In this document: positions 50,206-62,725 of the stretch, piece by piece
Numbering within the stretch: the first letter of the stretch is position 1
Layout of the letters: every line of letters starts with the position of its first letter
NCBI GenBank assembly: GCA_964020155.1
Contig: OZ026546.1
Span: 3,782,900-3,846,899 of the forward strand
Direction: 5' to 3'
Length of the DNA stretch: 64,000 bases
Origin: Chondrilla cf. caribensis
Lineage: Eukaryota > Porifera > Demospongiae > Chondrillida > Chondrillidae
Notes under the pieces: model-generated
Databases searched by the model: none
Told to the model about the DNA's origin: nothing
Seen by the model: only the letters and a program-made list of their open reading frames with translations
Made by a program: the position numbers and the translations under genes

Positions 50206-53200
50206 AGATGGGAATTGTTTCAAAAGTTAGATCATGTCCCCAGCCAGGTCTAGTAAAAATATCAGCTAGACATGCCCACTTTCCCATGAACTGTTCAAAA
50301 AGGTGCTTACAATTTCTCTCCTATACTCTCCCATACATTGTAAAAATACTTAGCACCTCCGAATGTAGCTGGAGGTTCGGGCCACCTATTGAGATGGGAC
50401 TTGTTTCATAAGTTAGTTCACATCCCCAGCGAGGTCTGGTATAAGTACCAGGCTGACATACACACCTTTCCATGAGCTATTCAAAAAGGGCTTAGAGTTA
50501 TCTCTCAAATACATTGAAAAGACATTAAGCACCTCCGAGTGTAGCTGGAGTTACTGGTTAGTTATGGAGATGAGAATTGTTTCCTAAATTAGTTTATGTC
50601 CCCAGTTAGGTGTGTCTAAAATATCAAGTTGACACGCCCCCTCCCCCATGAGCAATGGAAAAGGTGCTTAGTGTTTTTACTCCTATACGTACTCTGCCAT
50701 ATATATTGTACAAAATTAATATTAAGCACCACCAAATGTAACTGAGGTTACAGGACACCTATTGAGATGGAAACTGTTTCAGAAGTTAGTTCACATACCC
50801 AGCTACATAAGTCTGTCTAAAATATCAAGTTGACACGCCCCTTCACAATTGAAGTATGTCAAAAGGTGACTATCGTTTTCTCTCCTGTAATCTCCCTTAC
50901 ATTGAAAAAGTATTAAGCACCTCCAAATGTAGCTGGGGTTACGGCCACCTGTTGAGATGGAAATTGATTCAGAAGTTAGTTCATGCTCCCACCAAAGTCT
51001 GTTTAAAATATCAAATTGACACACCCCCTCCTCCATGAGCTATGCAAAAAGGCACGGTCTTAGCATTTTCTCTCCTATAATCTCCCATACATTGAAAAAT
51101 ATTAAGCACCTCCGAATGTAGCTGGGGTTACGGGCCACCTATTGGGATGCGAATTGTTTTAAAAGTTAGTGCATGCCCCCACCAAAGTCTGTTTAAAATA
51201 TCAAGGTAACACGCCACCTCACCCCCAACCTATGCAAAAAGGTGCTTAGCATTTTCTCTCCTATACTCCCCCATGCATTGAAAAATATAAAACACCTTCG
51301 AATGTAGCTGAGGTCAAGAAGCCCCTATTGAGATGAGAATTGTTTTAGAAGTTAGTTCATGCCCCTAGCTAAGACTCTCTAGAATATCAAGGTGACACGC
51401 CCCTTTTCCACGAGCTATGCAAAAAGGTGCTTTGCATTTTCTCTCCCATACATAACCTCCCATACATTGAAAAAATATTTAGCACCTCCAAATGTAGCTG
51501 TGGTTATGGGCCACCTATTGAGATGGGAATTATTTTAGACGTTAGTTCATGCCCCTAGCTAAGTCTGTCTAGAATATCAAGTTGACATGCCCCTTCCTCC
51601 GTGAGCTATGCAAAAAGGTGCTTAGCGTTTTCTCTCCTATACCCTCCCATACATTAAAAAAATATTAAGCTACTCCAAATGTAGCTGGGGTTGCAGGCCA
51701 CCTATTGGGATGGGAATTGTTTTAGACGTTAGTTCATGCCCCTAGCTAGGTCTGTCTAGAATATCAAGGTGACACCCCCTTTCCTCCTTGAGCTATGCGA
51801 AAAGGTGCTTGGCGTTTTCTCTCTTATACTCTCCCATACGTACTTTGAAAAAATATCAAGCACCTGCGAATGTAGCTGGAATTATGGGCCACCCATTGGG
51901 ATGGGAATTGTCTTAAAAGTTAGTTCATGCCCACAACAAAGTCTGTTTAAAATATCAAGGTGATACGCCCCTTCCTTCATTAGCTATGCTAAACGGTGCT
52001 TAGCGTTTTCTCTCCTATACTCTCCCATACATTGAAAGAATATTTAGCACTTCCGAATGTAGCTGGGGTTATGGGCCACCCATTGAGATGGGAATTGTTT
52101 TAGAAGTTATTTCATGTCCCTAGCTGGGTCTGTCTAGAATATCAAGGTGACACGCCCCTCCCTCCTTGAGCTATGCAAAAAGGTGCTTAGCATTTTCTCT
52201 CCTATACTCTCCTATACATTGAAAAAATATTAAGCACCTGCGAATGTAGCTGGAATTAAGGGCCACCCATCGGGATGGGAATTGTCTTAAAAGTTAGTTC
52301 ATGCCCTCAATAAAGTCTGTCTAGAATATCAAGGTGACACACCCCTTCCTCCATGATCTATGCAAAAAGGTGCTTAGCATTTTCTCTCTTATACTCTCCC
52401 ATACATTGAAAAAATCTCAAGCACCTCCAAATGGGGTTACGGGCCATCCATTGGGATGTTAATTTTTTAGAAATTAGTTCATACCCCCAACAAAGTCTGT
52501 TTAAAATATCAAGGTGACACGCCCCTTCCTTCATTAGCTATGCTAAACGGTGCTTAGCGTTTTCTCTCCTATACTCTCCCATACATTGAAAGAATATTTA
52601 GCACTTCCGAATGTAGCTGGGGTTATGGGCCACCCATTGAGATGGGAATTGTTTTAGAAGTTATTTCATGTCCCTAGCTGGGTCTGTCTAGAATATCAAG
52701 GTGACACGCCCCTCCCTCCTTGAGCTATGTAAAAGGTGCTTAGCATTTTCTCTGCTATATTCTCCCATACATTGAAAAAATATTAAGCACCTCCGAATGT
52801 AGCTGGGGTTGCTGGCCACCTATTGGGATTGGAATTGTTTTAGAAGTTAGTTCACGCCTCCACCAAGGTCTGTTTAAAATATCAAGATGACACGCCCCCT
52901 CCTCCTCGAGCTATGCAAAAAGGTGCTCAGCATTTTCTCTCCCATACTATCCCATACATTGAAAAATATTAAGCACCTCCGAATGTAGCTGGGGTTATGG
53001 ACCACCCATCGGTATGGGAATTGTTTTAAAAGTTAGTTCATGCCCCCACCAAAGTCTGTTTACAATATCAAGGTAACACGCCACATTCTTCCCGACCTAT
53101 GCAAAAAGGTGCTTAGCCTTTTCTCTCCAATGTATGCTCTCCCATACATTGAAAAAATTTTAAGCGCCTCCGAATGTAGCTGGGGTTATGGGCCACCTAT

Positions 53201-54440
53201 TGAGATGGGAATTGTTTTAAAAGTTAGTTCATGCCCCCAGCTAGCTCTGTCTAGAATATCAAGGTGACACGCCCCTTCCTCCATGAGCTATGCAAAAGGG
53301 TGCTTAGCGTTTTCTCTCCTATACTCTTCCATACATTGAAAAAATATTAAGCGCCTCCGAATGTAGCTGGGGTTATGGGCCACCTATTGAGATGGGAATT
53401 GTTTTGGAAGTTAGTTCATGCCCCCAGCTAGGTCTGTCTAGAATATTAAGGTGACATGCCCCTTCCTCCATGAGCTATGCAAAAGGGTGCTTAGCGTTTT
53501 CTCTCCTATACTCTTCCATACATTGAAAAAATATTAAGCGCCTCCGAATGTAGCTGGGGTTATGGGCCACCTATTGAGATGGGAATTGTTTTAGAAGTTA
53601 GTTCATGCCCCCAGCTAGGTCTGTCTAGAATATTAAGGTGACATGCCCCTTCCTCCATGAGCTATGCAAAAAGGTGCTTAGCGTTTTCTCTCCTATAGTC
53701 TTCCATACATTGAAAAAATATTAAGCACCTCCAAATGTAGCTGGGGTTATCGGCCACCTATTGAGATGGGAATTGTTTTAGGAGTTAGTTCATGCCCGCA
53801 GCAATGTCTGTTTAAAATATCAAGTTGACACACCCCCTCCTTTATGAGCTATGCAAAAAGATGCTTAACGTTTTCTCCCCTATAATATGTAGTCTCCTAT
53901 ACATTGAAGCAATATTAAGCTCCTCTGAATGTAGCTGGGGTTATGGGCCACCCTTAGAGATGGGAATGGTTTCATATGTTAGCTCACATCCGTAGTTAGG
54001 TTAGGCTAAACTATTAGGTTGACACGCCCCCTTCCCATGCTTAGTGTTTTCTCTCCTACATATTATCTCTCCTATACTCTCCCATACATTGTATAAATAT
54101 TAAGCACCTCCAAATGTAGCTGGGGTTACGGGCAACCTATTGAGATGGAAATTGTTTCATAAGTTAGTTCACATCCCCAGCTAGGTCTGTTGGAAATATC
54201 AGGTTGACTCATCCACTTTCCCATGAGCTATTCAAAAAGGTGCTTAGCGTTTTCTCTCCTATACTATCCCATACATTGAAACAATATTAAGCACCTCCGA
54301 ATGTAGCTGGGGTTACAGGTTAGCTATGGACATGGGAATTGTTTCATAAGTTAGTTCACATCCCCAGCTAGGACTGGTGAAAATATCAGGTTGACACGCC
54401 CACTTTCCCATGAGCTATTCAAAAAGGTGCTTGGCTTTTT
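50206..54440. repeat. Satellite array of about 187-bp units
   Basis: Twenty-two anchors of the GAATGTAGCTGG motif lie at 50361, 50537, 50734, 50925, 51114, 51300 and so on to 54299, with spacings mostly 185-191 and a mode of 187. Each unit also has GGGAATTGTTTTAGAAGTTA, TCTGTCTAGAATATCAAGGT, GACACGCCCC, GAGCTATGCAAAAAGGTGCT and CATACATTGAAAAAATATTA. Internal homogenisation is seen: 51938-52180 and 52494-52735 are nearly identical three units apart, and adjacent units at 53280-53650 are nearly identical. The outer units are the most diverged. Small open frames inside it are not genes. Confidence 0.95.
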
Positions 54441-55193
54441 TCTCTTATGTAATATGCATATGTTCATAGCATTACTGAAACCCTTACTCTTTGCATGTGC
54501 TGGGAATTTGAATGTCCTTTACAACTTCAATGAATTGTTATACATTATAGTGTGTGCCGTAGCAACATGTGAGTATTGCTGCTGTCATATATAGGCTGCA
54601 GGCATGCTGTGAATATCATTAAATCATGAGGTTGCATTGTTTACACCTCCATGCACATGCACCTCCATTCATCAAGACGACCCCATGTTTTACATCAAGG
54701 AACCAATAATGTTGGTACAGTATACTTTTTGTATAATATTATATAAAAATTACTTTTTGTGAAATTATAATATATCCTATTGTGATATCCTTAACTTCCA
54801 TAACTTCCATTTCACCTATTACTATCTTGTATGGATTCATTTATCTAGCTTATAGTAATCAATCATTAATCTATCATTTCTGTCTCTATCATGTGTCTAG
54901 TAAGTTAAGTGATTTAGTTTTACTGTAGCCTACTAGAGAACATTCTGTATTAGATCACTGTTCTTTATTTAAGCTTGTAGATTGTGCTTGCATGCCAGCT
55001 GCTGTTTTGAGTTGTAGTTATTTAGTTACCTAGTTAGTGACTCTGTGATTGATTGACTAATCATTCATTTATGTTTGTTGATCGATAATGCGAAACGATA
55101 AGATTCAACACCTATAAATGAATTTTCATTATTAAAATGCCAAAATTTCATTTTGAACCCACAAGTAATTCAAGAAATCTAAATGACTATTTG
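54441..55193. other. Right border of the satellite and 3' flank of receptor 10
   Basis: 54455-54790 copies 47695-47990 (the 3' flank of receptor 9). About 54790-55110 is extra sequence without counterpart there. No gene seen. Confidence 0.7.
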
Positions 55194-56204
55194 TCAAACA
55201 TAAGCTTTAAGTTGTGGTGTCCTATGATTCAACTTATTCTTCTCCGAGTGAACTTGGAAACAATGCCTTTTCAGTCTCACACAGATGAAGAAGAACTGCA
55301 ACCGAACTTTTTGAAAGTAAATAAGAATTAGAATTGGAGTGGGTATCAGTGATATCATCAATAGGATTCCTTCTGCCAGGGCTAACATTCTGTCCTGCTG
55401 ACTGAAATCGCGATCGCCTAGTGGTGTGAAAGTGCCTACCAATAGTGGTACAGACTGACCAAGAGAGTTGAAGGTATTTCCAACCAACAGAAACAGCGTG
55501 AACATTGCCATCCTCTTCAAATATCTCCTTTCTTCTGTTATTGTGTTCTTCTTCAGGTACACCAGTGACAGAATGGGGAATATGATTGCCACAACACAGC
55601 TGACTACTCCATACAGTATAAAATACCCAAATGTTGCCACAAAGCCGGCAGGACCACCTCCGTGATATGAACAGGTTGATAAGGCTAAAAAGGTTATATC
55701 AACTACTTCTGGAGAAAATATTGATAGGCAAACGGAGGCAGCAAGCAACCACACAAAAACAGATGCAACGGCTGTTCTCCAGAACTTTAAACCATTCTTA
55801 CCCTTCCTGACTGTAACATACACTGTAACAGCTAGTGTGGCCATGAACAGGAGTCGTCCAGCACCTCCTGTTGTCAAAGTAACAAGCATGAATCTACAGG
55901 CTAATTCTGATGGCTGCAAGGCAACATTGGAAGATAGACAAATTGTAGCCAGGAATATCATCAACAAGCCACAAATGGTAAGTTGCCCAGCGGAAACAAT
56001 GTTCAAAAGAATCAATTTAATAGTCCCTAGCATGGTCTTCTCACTGACAATTGAACCAAATAGGAAAACATTGACCACTGTAGCAGGGAATAGGAAGATC
56101 AGGATAACAAGTAAGCTGTAGTAGCTGAATTTTAATGTTCCTTCCACTTCCAATGTAACATTCAGGACATTTTCAGATGAGTTCCAGATTGTCTTCTCCA
56201 TCAT
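55194..56204 (-). CDS. Intronless 7TM (GPCR-like) receptor 10
   Basis: Single exon, 336 residues, starting MMEKTIWNSSENVLN and ending NHRTPQLKAYV. It is the nearest relative of receptor 9 and has two extra residues before TM1 (EGTLKFSYYS against EGAFSYYS). Changes concentrate in extracellular loop 2 (DITFLALSTCSYHGGGPAG against DVTFLALSTCSYHSAGPAT) and the tail, while helices are nearly constant. That pattern suggests ligand diversification. The upstream DNA is also duplicated (ACTGAACTACTACAATATGT), so the two may share promoter control. Confidence 0.92.
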   Translation of the reverse strand: MMEKTIWNSSENVLNVTLEVEGTLKFSYYSLLVILIFLFPATVVNVFLFGSIVSEKTMLGTIKLILLNIVSAGQLTICGLLMIFLATICLSSNVALQPSELACRFMLVTLTTGGAGRLLFMATLAVTVYVTVRKGKNGLKFWRTAVASVFVWLLAASVCLSIFSPEVVDITFLALSTCSYHGGGPAGFVATFGYFILYGVVSCVVAIIFPILSLVYLKKNTITEERRYLKRMAMFTLFLLVGNTFNSLGQSVPLLVGTFTPLGDRDFSQQDRMLALAEGILLMISLIPTPILILIYFQKVRLQFFFICVRLKRHCFQVHSEKNKLNHRTPQLKAYV

Positions 56205-56939
56205 AATCTTGCACTATATATTCTCCTAACGTACAATTATAAAGTCACTCACCAACTGGTCAACATCAGTACTGAACTACTACAATATGTTCCACCTGAG
56301 TAATACTATTGATTTATATATTACATGCACACACTCATAATCAGGTTTCTAATGACATGAGGCTAGGACCTGACAGATGGCAACATGAACACTGAAGCCT
56401 ATTATGTGAATAGGTGCATGTCTGAGGTATAATGCCCCATTCATAGATTCAGACGACAACTTCCATAAGAAGCTCTACATGGTCATAACAGCTTTGCATG
56501 GCTCCCACATGCACTCTTAAGATAATAGTTGACTACATATATTGATAATAATTATCGATATATTAAGTATAATCATGAAATATTATAATGATATATAGCA
56601 TTTGTTCACATGCAGTTGCCACATGTGCAGTATTATTGTGGTTCAGACAGGGTTGGGTATTCCTTAAGGTTCTCTATATAATTATTGAACAGCTGCAGTA
56701 TAGTCTAGAGTAATATAGAGGACTAACAGTGGTTGTACACTGTTACATAATGATCAATTGTCCACAATTTCAAATTCCAACTTCCATTCCCAAACAACTA
56801 AGTTTCATCTCAAATGTACATTGCAATGATGAATCTGGAGAGCTCTATACTGTCACACACAAAATATAATATGCCATACATAACAATGAATGCCTTTTAA
56901 CAGATTTAAACTGTCAAGAGATTGTAATACTCAAGTCAA
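56205..56939. other. Intergenic with third copy of the 49205 repeat
   Basis: 56350-56690 matches 49240-49560 in blocks (GAGGCTAGGACCTGACAGAT, CAGACAGGGTTGGGTATTCC). No gene seen. Confidence 0.65.
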
Positions 56940-57926
56940 TTAGTATTTGTCATCAGCTTTACACTTTGAATTCTCTTTGTTCAAATTCTCTTCTTGAGTT
57001 TTCAGGCTCGCACAAAGAAAGAAGAACCGCATTCGAACTTTGTGAAAGTAAAAAAGAATTAAAATTGGAGTGGGTATCAGTGATATCATCACGAGTACTC
57101 CTTCTGCCAGAGATAACATTCTATCCTGCTGACTGAAATCGCGATCTCCTAGAGGTGTGAAAGCGCCTACCAATAGTGGTATAGACTGACCAAGAGAGTT
57201 GAAGGTATTTCCAACCAACAGAAACAGTGTGAACATTGCCATCCTCTTCAAATATCTCCTGTCTTCTGTTATTGTGTTTTTCTTCAGGTATATCAGTGAC
57301 AGAATGGGGAATATGATTGTCACAACACAGCTGACTACTCCATACAGTATCAGATACCCAAATGCTCCCACGAAGGTGGCAGGACCAGCTGCATGATACG
57401 AACAGGTTGATAATGCTAAAAAGGTTACATCGACTACTTCCGGAGAAAATATTGAAAGGCAAAGGGAGGCAGCAAGCAACCACACAAAAACAGATGCAAC
57501 AGCTGTTCCCCAGAAACTCAAACCCTTCCTACCCTTCCTGACTGTAACATACACTGTAACTGCTAGTGTGGCCATGAAAAGGAGTCGTCCAGCACCTCCT
57601 GTTGTTAAAGAAACGAGCATGAATCTACAGGCAAATTCTGATGGCTGCAGGGTAATGTCAGCGGACAGGGAAATAGTGGCCAGGAATATCATGAGCAATG
57701 CACAAACAGTGAGCTGCCCTGCTGATACAATGTTCACAAGAATCAGTCTGATTGCTCCTGGTATGGTCTTCTCACTGACAATGGAGCCAAATAGGAAGAT
57801 GTTGACCACTGTGGCAGGGAAGAGGAAGATCAGGATGACAAAACAACTGTAGAAGCTGAATTTTTCTTCCACTTCCAGTGTAGCGTTGGAGACATTTTCA
57901 GATAAGTTCCACATTGTCCTATCCAT
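56940..57926 (-). CDS. Intronless 7TM (GPCR-like) receptor 11
   Basis: Single exon, 328 residues, MDRTMWNLSENVSNATLEVE with three sequons. From TM4 to TM7 it is almost the same as receptor 9 (CSIFSPEVVDVTFLALS, then AAGPATFVGAFGYLIL), while TM1-TM3 differs more (KTIPGAIRLILVNI, ISLSADITLQPSEFACRF). This mosaic pattern suggests gene conversion between neighbours. The tail is unique (LKTQEENLNKENSKCKADDK), Lys/Glu-rich, replacing the HRTPQLKA end of receptors 9 and 10, so trafficking or partner binding may differ. Confidence 0.92.
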   Translation of the reverse strand: MDRTMWNLSENVSNATLEVEEKFSFYSCFVILIFLFPATVVNIFLFGSIVSEKTIPGAIRLILVNIVSAGQLTVCALLMIFLATISLSADITLQPSEFACRFMLVSLTTGGAGRLLFMATLAVTVYVTVRKGRKGLSFWGTAVASVFVWLLAASLCLSIFSPEVVDVTFLALSTCSYHAAGPATFVGAFGYLILYGVVSCVVTIIFPILSLIYLKKNTITEDRRYLKRMAMFTLFLLVGNTFNSLGQSIPLLVGAFTPLGDRDFSQQDRMLSLAEGVLVMISLIPTPILILFYFHKVRMRFFFLCASLKTQEENLNKENSKCKADDKY

Positions 57927-59154
57927 GCATATGCGTCCAGCACCTGGTGGTTAAAACTTTCAACAGATTAAATTATACATGCACAAAGCACCTGCAGTTT
58001 GATAGCAACCAGCACTATGTAGCACTGAACCACTACAATGTGGTCCTGGGGAATATTTTCATTTATATAGACACACGTCCTTGTGATATGTACGTGTTCT
58101 GGCGTGCATATGTATACAACCTGTATGACTTCAATATGAATGTAGAAACCTTTTATGTATGAATAGGAAGACACACATGTCTTATTCAAGACTAAGGTAT
58201 AAGCTTGACCATGTATATATAGGAAGATCTACGTGATCGAACGTGATTGCTTAACATGTATCCCACACTTTTACGATACTAACACAATACAATGTTATAT
58301 ATTGATATTATAATTTAATTACGTATATCATATACACTGTTAAAATGATGGTAACATATGTACAGATACCATACATGTATACTGTACATCTATACTGATT
58401 CAATTCAGCAACGAATTTGCAATTGGCTACATCACGTACATTTCTAATCACTGCCTAGTAGTAATTCCAAACAGTCATAGTCATAGTCATTTCATAGTGC
58501 CAACTGTCCCGAATAATCCGGGACATTCACGCAGTTTTCAGTACTCATGTCGGAATTTCGTAGTCATTTTATAAATTCAACAAGGGAATACTCACATTTA
58601 CTAAGATACAATTGAGTCAATTTAATCCCCAAAAATCAACTTTTCGATTTGAACGTATAATATATGTTTGACAGCCACTTGCAATAATATTATTATAACG
58701 TCACAACACTGGCAGTCTGTATAACTAGCCTACCTTTGTCCAAATTACAACAGTAAACTGGGATATACATTCATTCACACAAAGAAAACGGTATAATTTT
58801 CAACAAAGATCTAGACTACTACCATTGCTATTTATCAAGCATGATCATATGAAGTGGAGCTTGAACTCATAGAACAACCGTACTAACACCGTTGGACATG
58901 CACTGAATTGATTGATTCACCAAGTAATTTTTTTGGGTTGATGTACAGCTAAGATACACATGCTTAGATAGAAAATACATAACCACAAAACTAACCAACA
59001 GGATTTGGATAATGAAGAAAAGAAAAATAATACATTGATACACGAGCATAATATAATTATCATAATTATTATTATTTAAATTATTACATTAATAGTATGA
59101 AGCACATTCAACAAAAATCATGAATTACGAATGTTATCTTCTCAGTTCAGTAAT
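57927..59154. other. Intergenic, no gene seen
   Basis: Upstream of receptor 11 the words AGCACTGAACCACTACAATG resemble the receptor 9 and 10 promoters (CAGNACTGAACTACTACAAT), a candidate conserved promoter block at about 58020. The rest is AT-rich without coding signal. Confidence 0.5.
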
Positions 59155-60183
59155 TCATCTATCAAATTTCATGGCCTGTACAAGTATTACCGGATTTGTA
59201 TTTTTCTGAGCACTTGGAGATCTATGCTTTTTCAACCACACACAACAACAGAAAAAACGCTTCCGGACATTCTTAAAGTACACAAGAATCAAGATTGGAG
59301 TGGGAACAAGTGATAAGATAATCAGAACTCCTTCTGTTATACTCAAGATCCGGCTCTGCTCAGTGTAGTCTTGCTGTCCAAGTGGTGAAAAAGCACCCAC
59401 AATCAGTGGTATGGACTGACCAAGAGAGTTTAGGGTGTTCCCGACCAGCAGGAAGAGGGTGAAAAGTGCAATTCGTTTCAAACCTCTCCTGTCCTCAGAT
59501 AACGTCTTCTTCTTCAGGTACACCCATGTCAGGACAAGGAATATGATGGTGAGTAAGAAGCTGAACACTCCGTAGACTAAAAAATACCCAAATGCTCCCA
59601 CAAACGCTCCAGGCCCCGATCCATGATAAGAACAAGTAGATCGGAAGGATCCAGCAAACGTTACATCAACAACATTTGGGGAGAGTATAGACAGGCAAAT
59701 GGAGGCTGCTATCAACCAGACAAAGACAGAGGCCACAGCAGCCTTCCAAAAAGCCAACTTTTTCTTACCCTTTTTCACTGTGACGTACACGGTAACTGCC
59801 AGCGTAGCCATGAATAAGAGACGAGCTGCACCTCCAGTCGAGAGGGCAGTGAGCATGATTCTACAAGCCACCGCTGACGGTTGCACACTACCTCTCATCA
59901 ATTGCAAATCAGATACAATGATGATAGTGGCTAAAAATATGTTCATCAGTCCTATAACTGTAAGCTGCCCTGCTAGTACGATGTTGATCAGAATCAATCT
60001 GATAGTCCCTGGCATAGTTTTCTCACTCACAATGGAAGCAAATAAGATAATGTTGACTACGGTAGCGGGGATGAGGAAGAGTACAGTGACAAATACACTG
60101 TAGTAACTGAATAATCCTCCCAATTCAACAGTCGCATTTGTGAAATTCCCAGTCAAATTTGATAACTCCATCAAATCGTTCAC
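59155..60183 (-). CDS. Intronless 7TM (GPCR-like) receptor 12
   Basis: Single exon, 342 residues, MNDLMELSNLTGNFTNATVE with three sequons; the Met at position 5 is an alternative start. It is the outlying member of the receptor 9-11 subfamily. It carries an insertion in extracellular loop 1 (IVSDLQLMRGSVQPSAVACR) and another in loop 2 (FAGSFRSTCSYHGSGPG), so its extracellular face is distinct. Loop 3 (KKKTLSEDRRGLKRIALF) and TM7 (SLVPTPILILVYFKNVRKRF) are conserved. Cys residues after helix 8 (RFFCCCVWLKKH) are candidate palmitoylation sites. Confidence 0.92.
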   Translation of the reverse strand: MNDLMELSNLTGNFTNATVELGGLFSYYSVFVTVLFLIPATVVNIILFASIVSEKTMPGTIRLILINIVLAGQLTVIGLMNIFLATIIIVSDLQLMRGSVQPSAVACRIMLTALSTGGAARLLFMATLAVTVYVTVKKGKKKLAFWKAAVASVFVWLIAASICLSILSPNVVDVTFAGSFRSTCSYHGSGPGAFVGAFGYFLVYGVFSFLLTIIFLVLTWVYLKKKTLSEDRRGLKRIALFTLFLLVGNTLNSLGQSIPLIVGAFSPLGQQDYTEQSRILSITEGVLIILSLVPTPILILVYFKNVRKRFFCCCVWLKKHRSPSAQKNTNPVILVQAMKFDR

Positions 60184-61942
60184 TGGAGTATGTCAGCACA
60201 AAAATGATAGGTTGCCCCCAGGATGTGTTTACATGCTGATCTAGGCCTGGTTCTACTTATATAGCACTCACAGTAGTACTTCAATGGGTTCTTGAATCCC
60301 TATGTATGCACACACCAGTTAGACGTATGTGTACTCCACACACACTCATAGCACAACTTGCATTCATATGCATATGGCCGGACATACCTTAGAGATCAAG
60401 ATATAATATTTTAACTGATGGACCTGACTCTCATGGTGAGTTCTAAGGTAGAAGTACTGATTTTCTAGGTCTTTCTTGACTTGTCATGATGGTGAGGAAA
60501 AAGTTTTATAACTTTACAGATATAACTTAAAGCCAGGATATGTTATAATGGTTGGTATCCAAGCAGCTCCCGCCCTGTGGGTTTGTAACAATGTTACAAA
60601 GTGGATGGAATGTCCTGTTCCCAAGGATACTAAGTGTACACCTTTAAGTTTCAACATGATCAATTGCAAAGTGTCTCAGCTATAACTGACTTGTTGGTCA
60701 TGTGTGAAGGACATATTATAATAGGGCATAGACAAGGTATCAGTACAAAGACCATACAATCTACGTACAGCTGGTATAGCTGTCATTTGAAGATTAGTTG
60801 TGCATAGCAGTCGATATAGTGTACCTTTTGATATCATAGAGGCTTGAAAATGTACAACGAATTAATCTTATGCAACTTTTATATTATTATTATTAAGCGC
60901 ACACATGATATTCTCAACCCTTCCTGCATGTGGAATTGCTCTGGCATTAGCCGCCAGCCCAGCTCAACTTCATGCCCTCACCTTATAGCAATCAATGTAC
61001 ACACGCACACACATGCATGTACACACTGAAATATTATTATTTTACATATACGTATGCACTAACATCTTAGAGTTAGTCCATGTACGTATATATCTATAAT
61101 AGCTACATACTATACTCATGTACTGATTTTACAGTCAAATTACCAACCACATTTAAAGATGCTATGACTGTTTTTATAGTTACTGTACCTTAAACTCATA
61201 TCAATCAGGGAAGGAATATGTCCCTTCAATGTCTGTTCAATGTCTGCCCATGCATTGCAGCAGTTACATAATAATTGTCGAGTTTAAATACACCTTCTAA
61301 ATCCCCTGCCATTCCTTCCAATCTCTTACCCAAAATTTAAATTCTAACTGATTCCAAGGTGGTTCCAAGATTCCAAAGTTTACCAAATTATTGAAATATG
61401 GAGCATTTATTAGCACATGCATTATTCAATAGCATGGTTCAATTACATAATAATAATATTATACAAATAGGCTATAAGAGACAGCACCAAGGTTGCATTA
61501 CACGCGGTGAACCAATAGCCCTTTGAATCTTAATTGATACCATTTCCATTTTGCAGTGTGTTAGGTGTGAGTTTTGGATCATAGGAAGTTGGAGCATGAA
61601 CATCCTATACAATGCAATTCACTTGAAGGAATTCTTATTTGAATGCTCAACAATCTTATCAGATTTCTGTCTGGAGCAAACACACTTATGTCATGCATGG
61701 TGCATGTAATATTGGCCATCTCAGTCTTAATGTCATTACAAGTGGCTATATTGCACAACAAATATTAATTCTCACGTTATGATGATGGATGGTGTCATGA
61801 TCCCATGACATGGTATGGTCTGATATAGATTGATATAATATGGAGTACTGCATAATAATGACATGGTGTAATAAAAGTTTCAACTTCAAAGGAAAACAGC
61901 TCGAGCTGTGTCTGAGAAATGAGCACTTCACTTTGATTTCTT
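60184..61942. other. Intergenic, no gene seen
   Basis: AT-rich, with no microsatellite longer than a few units and no conserved frame. It separates the receptor cluster from the genes at the right edge. Confidence 0.5.
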
Positions 61943-62386
61943 CTACCCTTGTTCTTCACAATCATTTTGATACCTAGAGTCACTGATAATTGATAATTGA
62001 TAGTTGATAGGGTTGAAATCAGTCTTCCATTTTTGTGAATACCGTAATGACCACACACTTTCCTGACCATGCAATCTGTGTGTACTACAGTCTGGAAAAC
62101 TAACGCGTTCTACTTGAGTGTGCTCGTACGGATTATTGGGAAGCTCTTCATTTTGTATGCATAGCAGGCTCTGTTTCTTTGGGTGAATCTCGTCAATTTC
62201 CCACCGAGGAACGCTTCGCTTATACAGTACAAGTGGGCCCTGCCCCTGTAAACTCTGAAATGAATATATATTATAGCTGAGTTCTACTGCTGGATAAACT
62301 GTGAACCGAGGCAGCAGCACCTTTGGTGCTTTCATTTTTTGTTGCTTTTCAGAGATTATTGTTGGGCAAGCCCATTTTGTTAGCAT
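61943..62386 (-). CDS. Uncharacterised reading frame, possible exon
   Basis: 147 codons starting MLTKWACPTIISEKQQKMKA. The central part (GPLVLYKRSVPRWEIDEIHP, LLCIQNEELPNNPYEHTQ) has a balanced composition unlike the AT-rich surroundings, suggesting a real protein. TCTTTTAG lies just before the ATG (62389-62396), so this may be an internal exon starting GAAATG. A TTCATTTCAG acceptor-like site lies inside it at about 62260, and CAAGTAGAAC near 62110 could be a donor, after which the composition becomes repetitive (CAACTATCAATTATCAATTA). The true limits are unclear. No domain recognised. Confidence 0.4.
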   Translation of the reverse strand: MLTKWACPTIISEKQQKMKAPKVLLPRFTVYPAVELSYNIYSFQSLQGQGPLVLYKRSVPRWEIDEIHPKKQSLLCIQNEELPNNPYEHTQVERVSFPDCSTHRLHGQESVWSLRYSQKWKTDFNPINYQLSIISDSRYQNDCEEQG

Positions 62387-62725
62387 TTCCTAAAAGAATC
62401 CTATACTGAATATGATAGGGTTGCAAACAGTCACAGAACATGAAGAGAGAAAGCTTTTCAAACATCCTTTGAGATTGACCAATAAGTTTCATCTTCCAAA
62501 CATATCATTTGGCAATATGATCAAATGATGCCAAAATGTTTATATTATAATTAGATGCACTTTTAAATTTACATTCAGCTTAATGTTAATCAATCTCCTA
62601 CTGAGCCCCGATAACCTGTGTTTCAGATCGTGTATGTTTCAACATGTTAGCTGTGTACATTTGCTACATGTCTTAGCTTAGTGTACATATGACATTTATA
62701 GTAACCATATTATCACACTTTTTTA

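Noticed and set aside
50206..54440. CRISPR-like array
   Set aside because: The whole 187-bp unit is repeated with no unique spacers, and the DNA is eukaryotic.
50190..54594. Several 60-77 codon frames inside the satellite
   Set aside because: They start and stop at different places in each unit and are not conserved; simple by-products of the repeat.
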